A program made the position numbers and the translations under genes. The notes below the pieces were generated by a model. That model was given only the letters and a program-made list of their open reading frames with translations, had not been told where the DNA came from and did not search any database. Positions 6,102 through 12,810 of a DNA stretch of 17,292 nt are shown here, piece by piece (positions within the stretch are counted from its first letter, which is position 1; every line of letters starts with the position of its first letter). This stretch comes from an uncultured Eubacteriales bacterium (GTDB lineage Bacteria; Bacillota; Clostridia; Oscillospirales; UMGS1783), in contig CAJLRT010000004.1 in the NCBI GenBank assembly GCA_905209135.1, forward strand, positions 1 to 17,292, written 5' to 3'.

Positions 6102-7991
6102 TCAGACCTCCGCGCGGATAAGCGATGTGTTGAGCCATTCGCTGTCCGGCCGGCAGACGAGGCGCGCGTCCAGATATGCCTGCTGCATGGTCAGAATCGT
6201 CTGCCCCTGGTAGTTGCCCGAATGCGTGGCCTCCACGATCAGCGCCGCGTCCGCCTGCGCGTCGTCCTGCAGCGACAGCGGCAGCATCAGGCTCATCGTG
6301 TTTTTCCGGGGCGTGTAGCAGGGGATCGCCGTCTTGAAGTTCCAGCGCGCGCGTTTTGTGGCGAGCTCTATGGCGTCCTCCAGCCGGTTGCGCAGCCGGT
6401 TGTAGAGCCGCGGCGTCTCGTCGAGCAGGCCGCTCAGCTCCCGGTAGAGCCGCTTTTTGGCAAAGTAGTCCGTCTCGGCGCAGATGCGGTCCAGCGCGTC
6501 CAGCGCCTGCGGCACGCCGCGGCACTCCTCCATGAGAAATTCCATGGGCAGACGCGAGAGGTTGTCGAGCAGTATGTGCTCAAAATCGGTGTGCAGCTCC
6601 TTGCGGAAGTCAAAGAAAAGGTCGTCTATACAGGTGAAGTAGGAGGCGGGCTGGGGCAGGGGATGGAAGCATTCGACAAGCCGCTTGCCAAGGCCCCGGC
6701 TGGCCGCCGTGCAGAACTCTAAAAACCTCCATTTTGTGCGGAAACGCTCGTCGTGAACCGGCGCGAAGCAGGCGTAGATGTCGTCGTAGTGCCGGGTGAC
6801 GAGCCCGGTGTTGAACGCGGCGAAGGACCGGTCGTCCGAAAAGCAGACTTTGTCCTCCAGCTGCAGCCGGTAAAAAGTGTATTTGATATACTCGAACAGG
6901 ATAAACTTGCTCTTTCGCGCCCCCTCAAAGTCCCAGGACTCCGGCAGCGCCTTGGCGGCGAGTTCGTCCAGGAAATTCGCCCAGACCCCGCAGTAGGCGA
7001 ACTGTTCGAGCTGCCGGCCCGGTTCCGCGGGCGCCGCCGCGTACCCTGCAAAGTTCAGCACCCAGCGCGGTCCGTCCGGGCGCTCGGTCGGCTTGATGGA
7101 TGCAATCAGGTCCTCGCCGTCCAGGCCTTTCAGGCTCAGGGGGAACACGTACGCGTTCTGCCGCCGGCGCACGGCCCCGGTGCGGCGCGCATGTATGTAG
7201 TCGAGCTCCAGCGCGTCCAGGATTTCGCGGGCGGGCTGCGTTTCCGCGCCCGTGACGAGCTGGTTGAGCTTCGCCAGGGTTTTGGGAATCAGCAGCGCCT
7301 GCCCCTCCAGCGCGTCGGGCGGCGCGCATTCGCCTTCCGGCGCACCGTCGGCGGCGGCGTCCGCGCCCGTATCCTCCCAGCGCGCGACGCGGTGCAGCGT
7401 GATCAGCGTCTGCGGCACGCCGTTCATGATCTGTTCTTCCATGGCCAGAAACTCGGGCATCGCCGCCAGCATCGGTTTCATCTTGATAAAGCCGAACCGC
7501 TCTTTCCCGTAGCCCTCGTCGCTTAGGCATTTGGAGACGGCCGCCATATGCCGCTGCTCCTCAAACGGGAACGCGGCGGATAGGATTTCGTAAATTTCCC
7601 GCCGGTCCTTCTCCGTCAGGACGCCCTCCTCGCCGGAGGACGCTTGTACCGCGCGTTCGGCCCCGCTTCCGCCAGGCCCCTGTCCGGCCGCCGGGCTCTC
7701 TCCGGCGCCCTCCCCGGCGCCCTCCGCGCCGGAGCGCGCCGCCTCGCCCTCCGGCCAGACATGGACTGTAACGAGCAGGTGCCGGTTCTGGCCGATCACG
7801 GTCTCTTTCAGCGTGAGGAACTCGGGCAGGTCCTCCAGCATGTTTCTGCGTTTTGCGTAGCCGAAATCCGCGCTGCGGAATCCGTTTTTATTGAGCAGCG
7901 CGTCAATTTTTTCAAAGCTGTATTCTTCTTCTGTGGGAAAAGCGGCGGTTATCGCGCTGTAAATGCGCCGCTTGTCGTTCGGTGTGAGCAT
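6102..7991 (-). CDS. DUF3825 protein with two N-terminal OST-HTH/LOTUS-like repeats
   Basis: A 629-residue soluble protein of unknown function. Residues about 330-629 match DUF3825: FAYCGVWANFLDELA, FILFEYIKYTFYRLQ, FNTGLVTRHYDDIYACF and the C-terminal TILTMQQAYLDARLVCRPDSEWL pattern. The N-terminus has two related segments (about 3-80 and 125-202), each with an I-Y-x-I-x-x-AFP helix, a second helix, an FG(Y/F)-K/R-x4-ML-x-x-(L/M)PEFL core and a final short strand. This order resembles the OST-HTH/LOTUS winged-helix, a predicted RNA-binding domain. They are joined by an acidic Gly/Ala/Ser-rich linker (82-123); a second such linker covers 204-230. The ATG at 7991 has AAAGGA seven bases before it. 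The gene stands alone between terminators, without a clear promoter of its own, so readthrough from the YbjN-like gene is possible. DUF3825 assignment is strong; LOTUS likeness is my inference from motif order. Confidence 0.82.
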   Translation of the reverse strand: MLTPNDKRRIYSAITAAFPTEEEYSFEKIDALLNKNGFRSADFGYAKRRNMLEDLPEFLTLKETVIGQNRHLLVTVHVWPEGEAARSGAEGAGEGAGESPAAGQGPGGSGAERAVQASSGEEGVLTEKDRREIYEILSAAFPFEEQRHMAAVSKCLSDEGYGKERFGFIKMKPMLAAMPEFLAMEEQIMNGVPQTLITLHRVARWEDTGADAAADGAPEGECAPPDALEGQALLIPKTLAKLNQLVTGAETQPAREILDALELDYIHARRTGAVRRRQNAYVFPLSLKGLDGEDLIASIKPTERPDGPRWVLNFAGYAAAPAEPGRQLEQFAYCGVWANFLDELAAKALPESWDFEGARKSKFILFEYIKYTFYRLQLEDKVCFSDDRSFAAFNTGLVTRHYDDIYACFAPVHDERFRTKWRFLEFCTAASRGLGKRLVECFHPLPQPASYFTCIDDLFFDFRKELHTDFEHILLDNLSRLPMEFLMEECRGVPQALDALDRICAETDYFAKKRLYRELSGLLDETPRLYNRLRNRLEDAIELATKRARWNFKTAIPCYTPRKNTMSLMLPLSLQDDAQADAALIVEATHSGNYQGQTILTMQQAYLDARLVCRPDSEWLNTSLIRAEV

Positions 7992-8034
7992 GCCATCATC
8001 CTTTATTCAATCTATTTTTTACCGCTCCGGATAA

Positions 8035-8068
8035 AGGAAAATTACCTGCCCCTTTGCGGGCAGGTAAT
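8035..8068 (-). terminator. Terminator of the YbjN-like gene
   Basis: An 11-bp perfect stem (ATTACCTGCCC, 8041-8051, with GGGCAGGTAAT, 8058-8068) is followed on the minus strand by TTTTCCTTTA. It lies 14 bases past the stop codon of the 8082-8552 gene. Confidence 0.85.
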
Positions 8069-8081
8069 GATACGCGGGAAC

Positions 8082-8552
8082 TCAGGAACGCGGCGCGGCT
8101 TCGCAGGCCGCGGCCGCGATTACGGGCGTCTGCGCTCCGAATATAACCGCGGCGACGCCGTCGCCGTAGCGCCGCATCATTGCGACGGCGGTATATATGC
8201 CGTTGCGGATCACGTTCTCTCCGGGGAGCTGGCCGTCGCAGTCGACAAAGGTGCGGAAGCGGATCTCCCCGTCCTCATAGTCCATTTCAAAACAGCCGTT
8301 CTGCAGCCCGTAATTGACGCGGGCGATAAACTCCGCCATCTCCGGCAGGCAGCCGTTCGCCGTCAGCGGCGGGATGGCGTAGACGATGAAATAATCGTCC
8401 CGGATCCGGACGGCAATATCCATTTTCTGCATCCTGCCGTCGTACTGCATGCCGAAGCGGAACATACCGCGTTCCTCGTCAAACGAGTAGAACAGGCCCT
8501 CCGCTTTCAAAAAAGCGTCCACCGCCCCTGCAATTTCAGCCGAATAGGTCAT
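8082..8552 (-). CDS. YbjN-domain-like protein
   Basis: A 156-residue protein whose plan fits the YbjN/type III secretion chaperone-like fold: a helix (AGAVDAFLKAEG, 8-19), strands around FRFGMQYDG and MDIAVRIRDDYFIVYAI, a helix EMAEFIARVNYGL (71-83), then NGCFEMDYEDGEIRFRTFVDCDG (85-107) and a last long helix. In the family the NYGL and GxFExD-x-x-x-GEIRFR segments are the recognisable part. No enzymatic residues are visible; members are thought to be small regulators or chaperones. The start ATG at 8552 is supported by GGAGGTGGCGCT; a nine-codon longer frame runs through that site and is rejected. It has its own promoter and terminator, so it is probably monocistronic. Confidence 0.75.
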   Translation of the reverse strand: MTYSAEIAGAVDAFLKAEGLFYSFDEERGMFRFGMQYDGRMQKMDIAVRIRDDYFIVYAIPPLTANGCLPEMAEFIARVNYGLQNGCFEMDYEDGEIRFRTFVDCDGQLPGENVIRNGIYTAVAMMRRYGDGVAAVIFGAQTPVIAAAACEAAPRS

Positions 8553-8585
8553 AGCGCCACCTCCAGAATATAAAGTCAATATATT

Positions 8586-8614
8586 TATATATCATATTCC
8601 GGCGGTTTTTTCAA
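8586..8614 (-). promoter_or_regulatory. Promoter of the YbjN-like gene
   Basis: TTGAAA (8609-8614) and TATATA (8586-8591) with a 17-base spacer, about 35 bases upstream of the start codon. Confidence 0.75.
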
Positions 8615-8640
8615 TATTTTTTGACCGGCCCCGATACAGT

Positions 8641-9150
8641 TTACGCATCGACGCGGAAGTCTACCACGAGCCTGTCCTTGGAGGGCAGGAGCCGGCGCAG
8701 GCGCACGCCCGCCGACGTGAGCATACGCTTAGAGGCCAGCACGCTGTCGGTATCCGCATATTTGTCGGAAAGATAGACCACTTCGCGTATGCCGGACTGA
8801 ATAATCGCCTTTGCGCATTCGTTGCAGGGAAACAGCGCAACGTAGATCTTCGCGCCGAGCAGGGATTTTCCGCGCGCGTTGAGGATGGCGTTCAGCTCCG
8901 CGTGAACGACATACGGGTATTTCGTGTCCCCGGCCGCGCCTTCGCGCACCCAGGGGTACTCGTCGTCGGAACAGCCGATGGGGAAGCCGTTGTAGCCGGT
9001 GGACAGGATTACGTTCCCGCCCGAGCTGTCGTTCTCGCCGCTCACAATGCATGCGCCCACCTGCGTGCTCGGGTCCTTGCTACGCTGCGCCGCAAGGATG
9101 GCCACGCCCATAAAATACTCGTCCCAAGAGATGTAGTCCTGCCGTTTCAT
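8641..9150 (-). CDS. Deoxycytidylate (dCMP) deaminase, ComEB type
   Basis: A 169-residue zinc-dependent deaminase converting dCMP to dUMP, the precursor of dTMP. The cytidine-deaminase-fold zinc site is complete: H83 with the catalytic glutamate E85 (VVHAELNAI) and C109/C112 (PCNEC). SKDPSTQVGA (24-33) and GYNGFPIGCSDDEYPW (52-67) are characteristic of bacterial dCMP deaminases of the ComEB group. The ATG at 9150 follows GGGAGTGAGGCT and a good promoter, so the long in-frame extension to 9669 through the acetyltransferase gene is not real. The next gene downstream has its own promoter, and no convincing terminator is seen between them. Confidence 0.96.
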   Translation of the reverse strand: MKRQDYISWDEYFMGVAILAAQRSKDPSTQVGACIVSGENDSSGGNVILSTGYNGFPIGCSDDEYPWVREGAAGDTKYPYVVHAELNAILNARGKSLLGAKIYVALFPCNECAKAIIQSGIREVVYLSDKYADTDSVLASKRMLTSAGVRLRRLLPSKDRLVVDFRVDA

Positions 9151-9177
9151 AGCCTCACTCCCTGTCTGTTTGTATCC

Positions 9178-9207
9178 AGTATAGCACAACTCTGTTTTCC
9201 TTGTAAA
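9178..9207 (-). promoter_or_regulatory. Promoter of the dCMP deaminase gene
   Basis: TTTACA (9202-9207) and TATACT (9178-9183) are 18 bases apart, between the acetyltransferase stop codon (9215) and the deaminase start (9150). Confidence 0.75.
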
Positions 9208-9214
9208 GCAGGGA

Positions 9215-9700
9215 TTAGGCCAGCGGTATGTAAAAAAGCAGGATATCCTCATAGCCGCCGTCCGGCCTCCGGAATCCGCCCTCCACCCGTCCGAGCCTTC
9301 GGAAGCCGAGCCGTTCGTACAGGCGGATTGCGCCCAGGTTGGAGGCCACGACGGCGTTAAACTGCAGCGCCCGGAACCCGTACTGCGCGCCGCGCGCCAT
9401 ACAATCGCGCACCAGCGCCTCGCCCGTGCCGCGCCCGCGCGCGCCGGCCCGGACGGCAAAGGACGCGTTCGCAATGTGCCCGCACCGGCCGGTGTTGTTC
9501 GGGTGCAGGATATACAGACCGGCGATCCCGTCCCCGTCGTCGGCGACGGCGGTGTACGTCTGCCCGCCGAAAAAGGCGGCCGCCTGTTCATCGTCCGCAA
9601 GCGGATCTTCCTGCGGGAAGGCGTTGCCCGCCTCCACCACTTCATTCCAGATCTCGCGCATGGCGGCAAGGTCGCCGGGTTGGTATCTTCGTATCGTCAT
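9215..9700 (-). CDS. GNAT-family N-acetyltransferase
   Basis: A 161-residue acetyl-CoA-dependent acyltransferase. It starts with the usual TIRRYQPGDLAAMREIWNE strand-helix and contains the acetyl-CoA pyrophosphate loop VRAGARGRGTGEALV (83-97, the R/Q-x-x-G-x-G/A motif), then FNAVVASNLGAIRLYERLGF (114-133), the typical motif B with the asparagine and tyrosine of this superfamily. The substrate cannot be predicted; similarity in layout to phosphinothricin/amino-acid acetyltransferases is only general. ATG 9700 is chosen because of GGAGGGACA just upstream; a 25-codon longer frame is possible but has no ribosome site. Confidence 0.92.
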   Translation of the reverse strand: MTIRRYQPGDLAAMREIWNEVVEAGNAFPQEDPLADDEQAAAFFGGQTYTAVADDGDGIAGLYILHPNNTGRCGHIANASFAVRAGARGRGTGEALVRDCMARGAQYGFRALQFNAVVASNLGAIRLYERLGFRRLGRVEGGFRRPDGGYEDILLFYIPLA

Positions 9701-9811
9701 AGCTGTCCCTCCGTATCGTTTTTCTTGATATATGGCGGCGCGCCCGCGCCAAAAAAGAGCGGGGCATGCGGACAAGGCGGGGTCCGGCCGGGCGGCCGAA
9801 ACCCACTTTGC

Positions 9812-10402
9812 CTAAAACAGCGTCTGCTGTCCGTCCGCGGCCTCGCGCGCAAGCAGGGGCATGTCCGCGCCGAGCCAGGCGCGCGCCGCGGCCGCGTCGT
9901 GCATCCACGCCTCGCGCGCATCCCGCGGCAGAATCACCGGCATGCGGGTGTGCACGTCCCGTACCGAGGCGTTGGCGGCCGTTGTCAGCACCACATACCG
10001 GCGCACGCCGCCGAATTCGCCGTACAGGCCCGCAAGGTAGAGGCAGGGCTCCTGCGGCAAACGGAAAAGGTACTTGGTCTTCGCCGCGTCCCATTCGTAA
10101 AACCCCGCGCACGGAACGGCGCAGCGCCTGCGCAGAAGGCTCTCGCTGAACATGCGCTTTTCGGCGGCCGTCTCGGCCCGCGCGTTGATGACGAGCCCGC
10201 CCGTCCCCGGCCGCGGGAAACCCCAGGTCCCGAGCTCCGGACAGGTCCGGCCCTCCGCCGCGATGAGAATGGGCGCGCGGCCGGAGGGAAACACCTCGCC
10301 CGCGCTTACTGCGCCGGGCCCGTATTTCCGCTCAATTTCCCGGATAATGCCGAGCAGTTCCGGATTGTCTGCCTCGCTAAACAGCGTGTAGCGTCCGCAC
10401 AT
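9812..10402 (-). CDS. SOS response-associated peptidase (SRAP) family protein, YedK/HMCES-like
   Basis: A 196-residue protein that in studied relatives forms a thiazolidine cross-link through Cys2 to abasic sites in single-stranded DNA and so protects them during replication. All signature residues are present: C2 exposed once Met1 is removed (MCGRYTLF), N73 in VINARAE with R75 and E77, E103 in GFYEW, and H151 in HTRMP. The family is usually 200-240 residues, so this one is compact but complete. The start is fixed because Cys must follow the initiator Met; GGGGGGAT precedes it. It follows the polymerase and the 82-residue gene on the same strand, but also has a promoter of its own (10423-10451). 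Confidence 0.96.
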   Translation of the reverse strand: MCGRYTLFSEADNPELLGIIREIERKYGPGAVSAGEVFPSGRAPILIAAEGRTCPELGTWGFPRPGTGGLVINARAETAAEKRMFSESLLRRRCAVPCAGFYEWDAAKTKYLFRLPQEPCLYLAGLYGEFGGVRRYVVLTTAANASVRDVHTRMPVILPRDAREAWMHDAAAARAWLGADMPLLAREAADGQQTLF

Positions 10403-10422
10403 CTGTATCCCCCCTGTACTCC

Positions 10423-10451
10423 AGTATACCGGAAAACGCCGCCGTATTCAA
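10423..10451 (-). promoter_or_regulatory. Internal promoter of the SRAP gene
   Basis: TTGAAT (10446-10451) and TATACT (10423-10428) with a 17-base spacer. The -35 box overlaps the stop codon of the upstream 82-residue gene, so SRAP can be made from this promoter as well as from the dinB promoter. Confidence 0.65.
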
Positions 10452-10696
10452 TCTTTCGCCGCGACAAACCAGCGTTTCGGCGGCAGCATGTCGTAGTACA
10501 GATACGTCTGCCTGCCCCGTATGCGCACAAGCCAGCGTTCGCCGGCGGCGCCGATGTCCCTGCGCGCTTCGCGCGGGCTGTAGGCGAGAATCCTGTCGAT
10601 CTCGTAGTCCGTGCCGTCCTCCCAGATAATCCGTTTCGGGACCATGTTCCCGTCGCTGTCAAAATCCACGTTGACCTTGACATACACTTTTTTCAT
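10448..10696 (-). CDS. Small DUF6504-like protein in the polymerase operon
   Basis: An 82-residue basic protein beginning MKKVYVKVNVDFDSDGNMVP, with WEDGTDYEIDRI (about 25-36), a middle basic segment and WLVRIRGRQTYLYYD (about 55-69). The pattern of an N-terminal beta hairpin, DG-x-x-YEIDRIL, and R(I)RG-x-(Q/E)TYLYY resembles DUF6504, small proteins of unknown function often found beside Y-family polymerases. No catalytic residues are evident. The ribosome site AGGAG overlaps the polymerase stop codon (TAGGAG) but is rather far (13 bases) from the ATG. The spacing makes co-transcription with the polymerase very likely, so a role in lesion bypass is a reasonable guess only. Confidence 0.78.
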   Translation of the reverse strand: MKKVYVKVNVDFDSDGNMVPKRIIWEDGTDYEIDRILAYSPREARRDIGAAGERWLVRIRGRQTYLYYDMLPPKRWFVAAKD

Positions 10697-10712
10697 GGCG
10701 GTCTGCGCGCTC

Positions 10713-11942
10713 CTATGCGGTAAAAGGGTCGATCGCGGCCTGCGGATTGAGGCCGGAAAGCTGCGTGTCCAAAAGGTTTGCCGCGGGCTGGACCGAGAAA
10801 TGCCCGAACCGGCTGCGAAGGGAATCAATGGTATGTTCCAGCTTTTCGCGCCGCTGTACGGCCTGGTACTCCGGCAGGAAGGAGGGCTGCTCCACTTCGG
10901 CGGGCAGCAGGTCCGCCGCGCGTACGCCTATGCTCCGCAGCCGCGCGCCGGGCCGGCAGATGTCCAGGTACAGCGCATAGGCCCTGCGCCGGATCGCCTC
11001 GGCCGTGCGGCAGGGGATGTCCAGCTTCCCCTGGCGTTCCCGCCAGCGTAGGTCGGCCGTCCGCGCCTGGAACACGACGGTGCGGCAGACGAGCGCGCTC
11101 TCGCGCAGCCGCGCTGAGACGCTCTCGGCAAGCAGCCCGATGACGAGCCGCACGTCCGCGTCGGTCGTGAGGTCGCGCGGCGTAGTCGTGCTGTTGCCGA
11201 TGGATTTCACCGCGGCCTGTTCGCCCTGCTCGCATACGGGGGAGCGGTCCAGCCCGTTGGCAAAGGTCCACAGGGTGAGCCCCGGCTTGCCGAAGCTGCG
11301 GCGCAGCTCGGCGGGGTCGGCCTGCGCGAGCTGGCCGATGGTGCAGATTCCCCGTTCGCGCAGCCGCGTGTGCGTGGCGCGGCCCACGTACAGCAGCGTC
11401 TCCACCGGCAGCGGCCACACCGTCTCACGCATCTGCGCCCGCCCGATCACCGTGGTCGCGTCGGGCTTGCGCAGGTCGCTGCCGAGCTTGGCGAACACCT
11501 TGTTGAAGGAGACGCCGATGGACACCGAAATGCCCAGCTCCCGCTTTATCCGCGCCCGGATCTCGTCCGCCACGGCCCCGCCGTCTCCGAACAGCCCCGC
11601 GCTGCTCGTTATGTCCAGCCAGCACTCGTCCAGCCCGAACGGTTCGACCTGGCTGGTATAGGCATAGTATATCTCCCGCGCCGCGTGCGCGTATTCGGCG
11701 TACAGTTCCATGTGCGGCGGCACGAATACAATCTCCGGGCAGAGCCTGCGCGCAAGCCAGAGCGGGTTGCCCGTCTTGACGCCGCACTGCTTCGCCCGCT
11801 GATTTTTGGCGAGCACGATCCCGTGCCGCTGTCCGGGGTCCCCCACGACGGCGACGGGCTTCCCGTCCAGGGCCGGATTGAGCATGCACTCCACCGACGC
11901 GTAAAAATTGTTCATATCCGAATGCAGGATGACCCTGTCCAT
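10713..11942 (-). CDS. dinB: Y-family translesion DNA polymerase (DinB/UmuC superfamily)
   Basis: A 409-residue error-prone polymerase that copies past DNA lesions. The palm carries D9 in LHSDMNNFYASVE and the D105-E106 pair in FGLDECWLD, the metal-binding catalytic residues. Next come the GVSFNKVFAKLGSDLRKPD signature (about 144-162), the thumb helix-hairpin-helix (about 190-225) and a little-finger domain. The C-terminal QLSGLN resembles a sliding-clamp-binding QLxL motif. The full polymerase length is present. The steric-gate-region sequence NNFYASVE is normal. ATG 11942 has GGGGAGGA six bases upstream; a five-codon TTG extension is less likely. It is the first gene of a unit with the 82-residue protein and SRAP, and its promoter overlaps a perfect palindrome. 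The symbol covers the family; DinB versus UmuC-like subgroup is not resolved. Confidence 0.95.
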   Translation of the reverse strand: MDRVILHSDMNNFYASVECMLNPALDGKPVAVVGDPGQRHGIVLAKNQRAKQCGVKTGNPLWLARRLCPEIVFVPPHMELYAEYAHAAREIYYAYTSQVEPFGLDECWLDITSSAGLFGDGGAVADEIRARIKRELGISVSIGVSFNKVFAKLGSDLRKPDATTVIGRAQMRETVWPLPVETLLYVGRATHTRLRERGICTIGQLAQADPAELRRSFGKPGLTLWTFANGLDRSPVCEQGEQAAVKSIGNSTTTPRDLTTDADVRLVIGLLAESVSARLRESALVCRTVVFQARTADLRWRERQGKLDIPCRTAEAIRRRAYALYLDICRPGARLRSIGVRAADLLPAEVEQPSFLPEYQAVQRREKLEHTIDSLRSRFGHFSVQPAANLLDTQLSGLNPQAAIDPFTA

Positions 11943-11963
11943 CCAATTCCTCCCCAAGCAGCA

Positions 11964-11984
11964 AATACAACCAATGGTTGTATT
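11964..11984. promoter_or_regulatory. Perfect palindrome over the dinB promoter (candidate operator)
   Basis: Arms AATACAACCA and TGGTTGTATT are exact reverse complements separated by one base. The palindrome overlaps three bases of the -10 box and covers the expected transcription start. It does not contain the GAAC-N4-GTTC LexA box of Bacillota. The symmetry and position point to a dimeric repressor; which one is unknown. A short arm pairing in the leader RNA is an alternative. Confidence 0.7.
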
Positions 11985-12009
11985 ATATCACATGCAAAAG
12001 AGGAATCAA
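11982..12009 (-). promoter_or_regulatory. Promoter of the dinB operon
   Basis: TTGATT (12004-12009) and a perfect TATAAT (11982-11987) with a 16-base spacer, about 40 bases upstream of the dinB start codon. Confidence 0.78.
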
Positions 12010-12372
12010 GTAGAAAAATGTGGAAACGGCCTCTGTACGGAATTTCCGTTGCAAAATTGCCGCATATGGAGCGGGGCCGCCGCGCCGGCCCCGTGCGCTG
12101 AACTGAAAGACTGTAAAAACGCCGGCAAAAAACAGCCGGCGCCGCAGTTTGGCGCACGGGGGCGCGCCCGCGGCCCGCCGGGCGCGGACAGCCCCGCGCG
12201 TTAAAATGGAACAACGCGGGAAAATTCCCGTGAAAAAACCGCCGCATCGCGCACTGCAAAAGGCTGGCGGCAAGCCGGAGCGGCGTGAGCGCGCCTGCAG
12301 GCGGACAGCGCAGGCGCAGCGTGACCTTTTGCGGAAAAGGAGGAGCAGCGGCATGAACGCGCACTGACTTTT
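12010..12372. other. Gene-less GC-rich stretch upstream of dinB
   Basis: No convincing protein gene is seen on either strand; the open frames are Arg/Pro/Ala-rich artefacts of GC-rich DNA. It holds a minus-strand terminator (12110-12141), a GGGAA/TTCCC inverted repeat (about 12219-12230), and on the plus strand a good ribosome site (AGGAGG at about 12338-12344) leading only into a four-codon ORF. A small RNA on the minus strand is possible. Confidence 0.5.
12110..12141 (-). terminator. Minus-strand terminator without an assigned gene
   Basis: Stem CGCCGGC/GCCGGCG (12120-12126 with 12135-12141, 8-base loop) is followed on the minus strand by TTTTT. It lies upstream of dinB and downstream of the tRNA terminator. 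It may be a backup tRNA terminator or end an unrecognised small transcript. Confidence 0.65.
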
Positions 12373-12412
12373 GAAAAAAAGTCGGAGCAAGCGTTTTATC
12401 GCTTGCTCCGAC
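12373..12412 (-). terminator. Terminator of tRNA-Gln
   Basis: A 13-bp perfect stem (GTCGGAGCAAGCG with CGCTTGCTCCGAC, 6-base loop, 12381-12412) is followed on the minus strand by seven T. It begins two bases after the encoded CCA end. Confidence 0.93.
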
Positions 12413-12413
12413 G

Positions 12414-12487
12414 TGGTTGCGGAACTAGGATTCGAACCCAGACAAACAGAGTCAGAGTCTGTCGTGCTACCATTACACAATTCCGCA
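12414..12487 (-). tRNA. tRNA-Gln (anticodon CTG)
   Basis: A complete cloverleaf on the minus strand: acceptor stem TGCGGAA/TTCCGCA, D arm with AATGGTAG, anticodon stem ACAGA/TCTGT enclosing the loop CTCTGAC (anticodon CTG, reading CAG), a short variable loop, and T arm CTGGG-TTCGAAT-CCTAG. The discriminator is A and the 3' CCA (12414-12416) is encoded. It has its own promoter and terminator, so it is a single-tRNA transcription unit. The T at position 1 of the acceptor is usual for glutamine tRNAs. Confidence 0.96.
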
Positions 12488-12519
12488 TCGCCCAGCCCTT
12501 ACGACTGTGACTGGCAATT

Positions 12520-12549
12520 ATTATACCCCATTTTACGAAAGCATGTCAA
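12520..12549 (-). promoter_or_regulatory. Promoter of tRNA-Gln
   Basis: TTGACA (12544-12549) and TATAAT (12520-12525), both perfect, 18 bases apart. An A8/T8 element lies ten bases upstream of the -35. Confidence 0.88.
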
Positions 12550-12558
12550 GTCTCCTTG

Positions 12559-12578
12559 AAAAAAAATCTGTTTTTTTT
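12559..12578. repeat. A8-TCTG-T8 symmetric A/T element
   Basis: Eight A, four bases, eight T just upstream of the tRNA-Gln -35 box, where an UP element would act. It has the same plan as the element at 4848-4866. Confidence 0.6.
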
Positions 12579-12676
12579 ATGCGCGCCGGGAAAAGAATGC
12601 GGGGCGGTTGGTAATAGATGTCAAATTCGAGGTTTTTTTCATCCCGTATTTCTATATTCCCGCGCCCGCCGTATGC

Positions 12677-12706
12677 TTGCGCCCCCGGCGGCGCGTGTGG
12701 TATGAT
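12677..12706 (+). promoter_or_regulatory. Promoter of the GH36-like gene
   Basis: TTGCGC (12677-12682) and TATGAT (12701-12706), 18-base spacer. A leader of about 100 bases follows; it contains CCTCCC (12720-12725) able to pair with GGGAGG (12754-12759). Confidence 0.6.
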
Positions 12707-12707
12707 A

Positions 12708-12721
12708 GAAAAAACGTTTCC
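12708..12721. promoter_or_regulatory. Candidate LacI/CcpA-type operator at the GH36-like gene start site
   Basis: The palindromic core AAACGTTT (12712-12719), extended by GAAA on the left and CC on the right, lies immediately after the -10 box. A central CG flanked by AA/TT is typical of LacI-family sites, including catabolite-control cre sites, but the outer positions match cre only partly. Confidence 0.35.
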
Positions 12722-12810
12722 TCCCTGTGCCGGCGCATGCGGTCCGCGCGCCCGGGAGGCGGCGTATGCAGGCGCGCCGGGTTATGCGGCGCGGACACTG
12801 GAGGGATAAG

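Noticed and set aside
8615..8640. Possible terminator after the dCMP deaminase gene
   Set aside because: The only stem is a short CCGGCC-type palindrome, and the minus strand continues with A rather than T residues.
12353..12367. Four-codon ORF (M-N-A-H-stop) behind a strong AGGAGG ribosome site
   Set aside because: No gene follows on the plus strand that such a leader peptide could control; the opposite-strand tRNA terminator comes next. Likely chance.
12149..12367. Plus-strand frame of 72 codons rich in Arg and Lys upstream of dinB
   Set aside because: No ribosome site at its start, composition follows the GC-rich DNA, and a minus-strand terminator lies in front of it.
12618..12809. Plus-strand frame of 63 codons upstream of the GH36-like gene
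   Set aside because: It runs through the promoter and start site of the next gene, and its translation has no family features.
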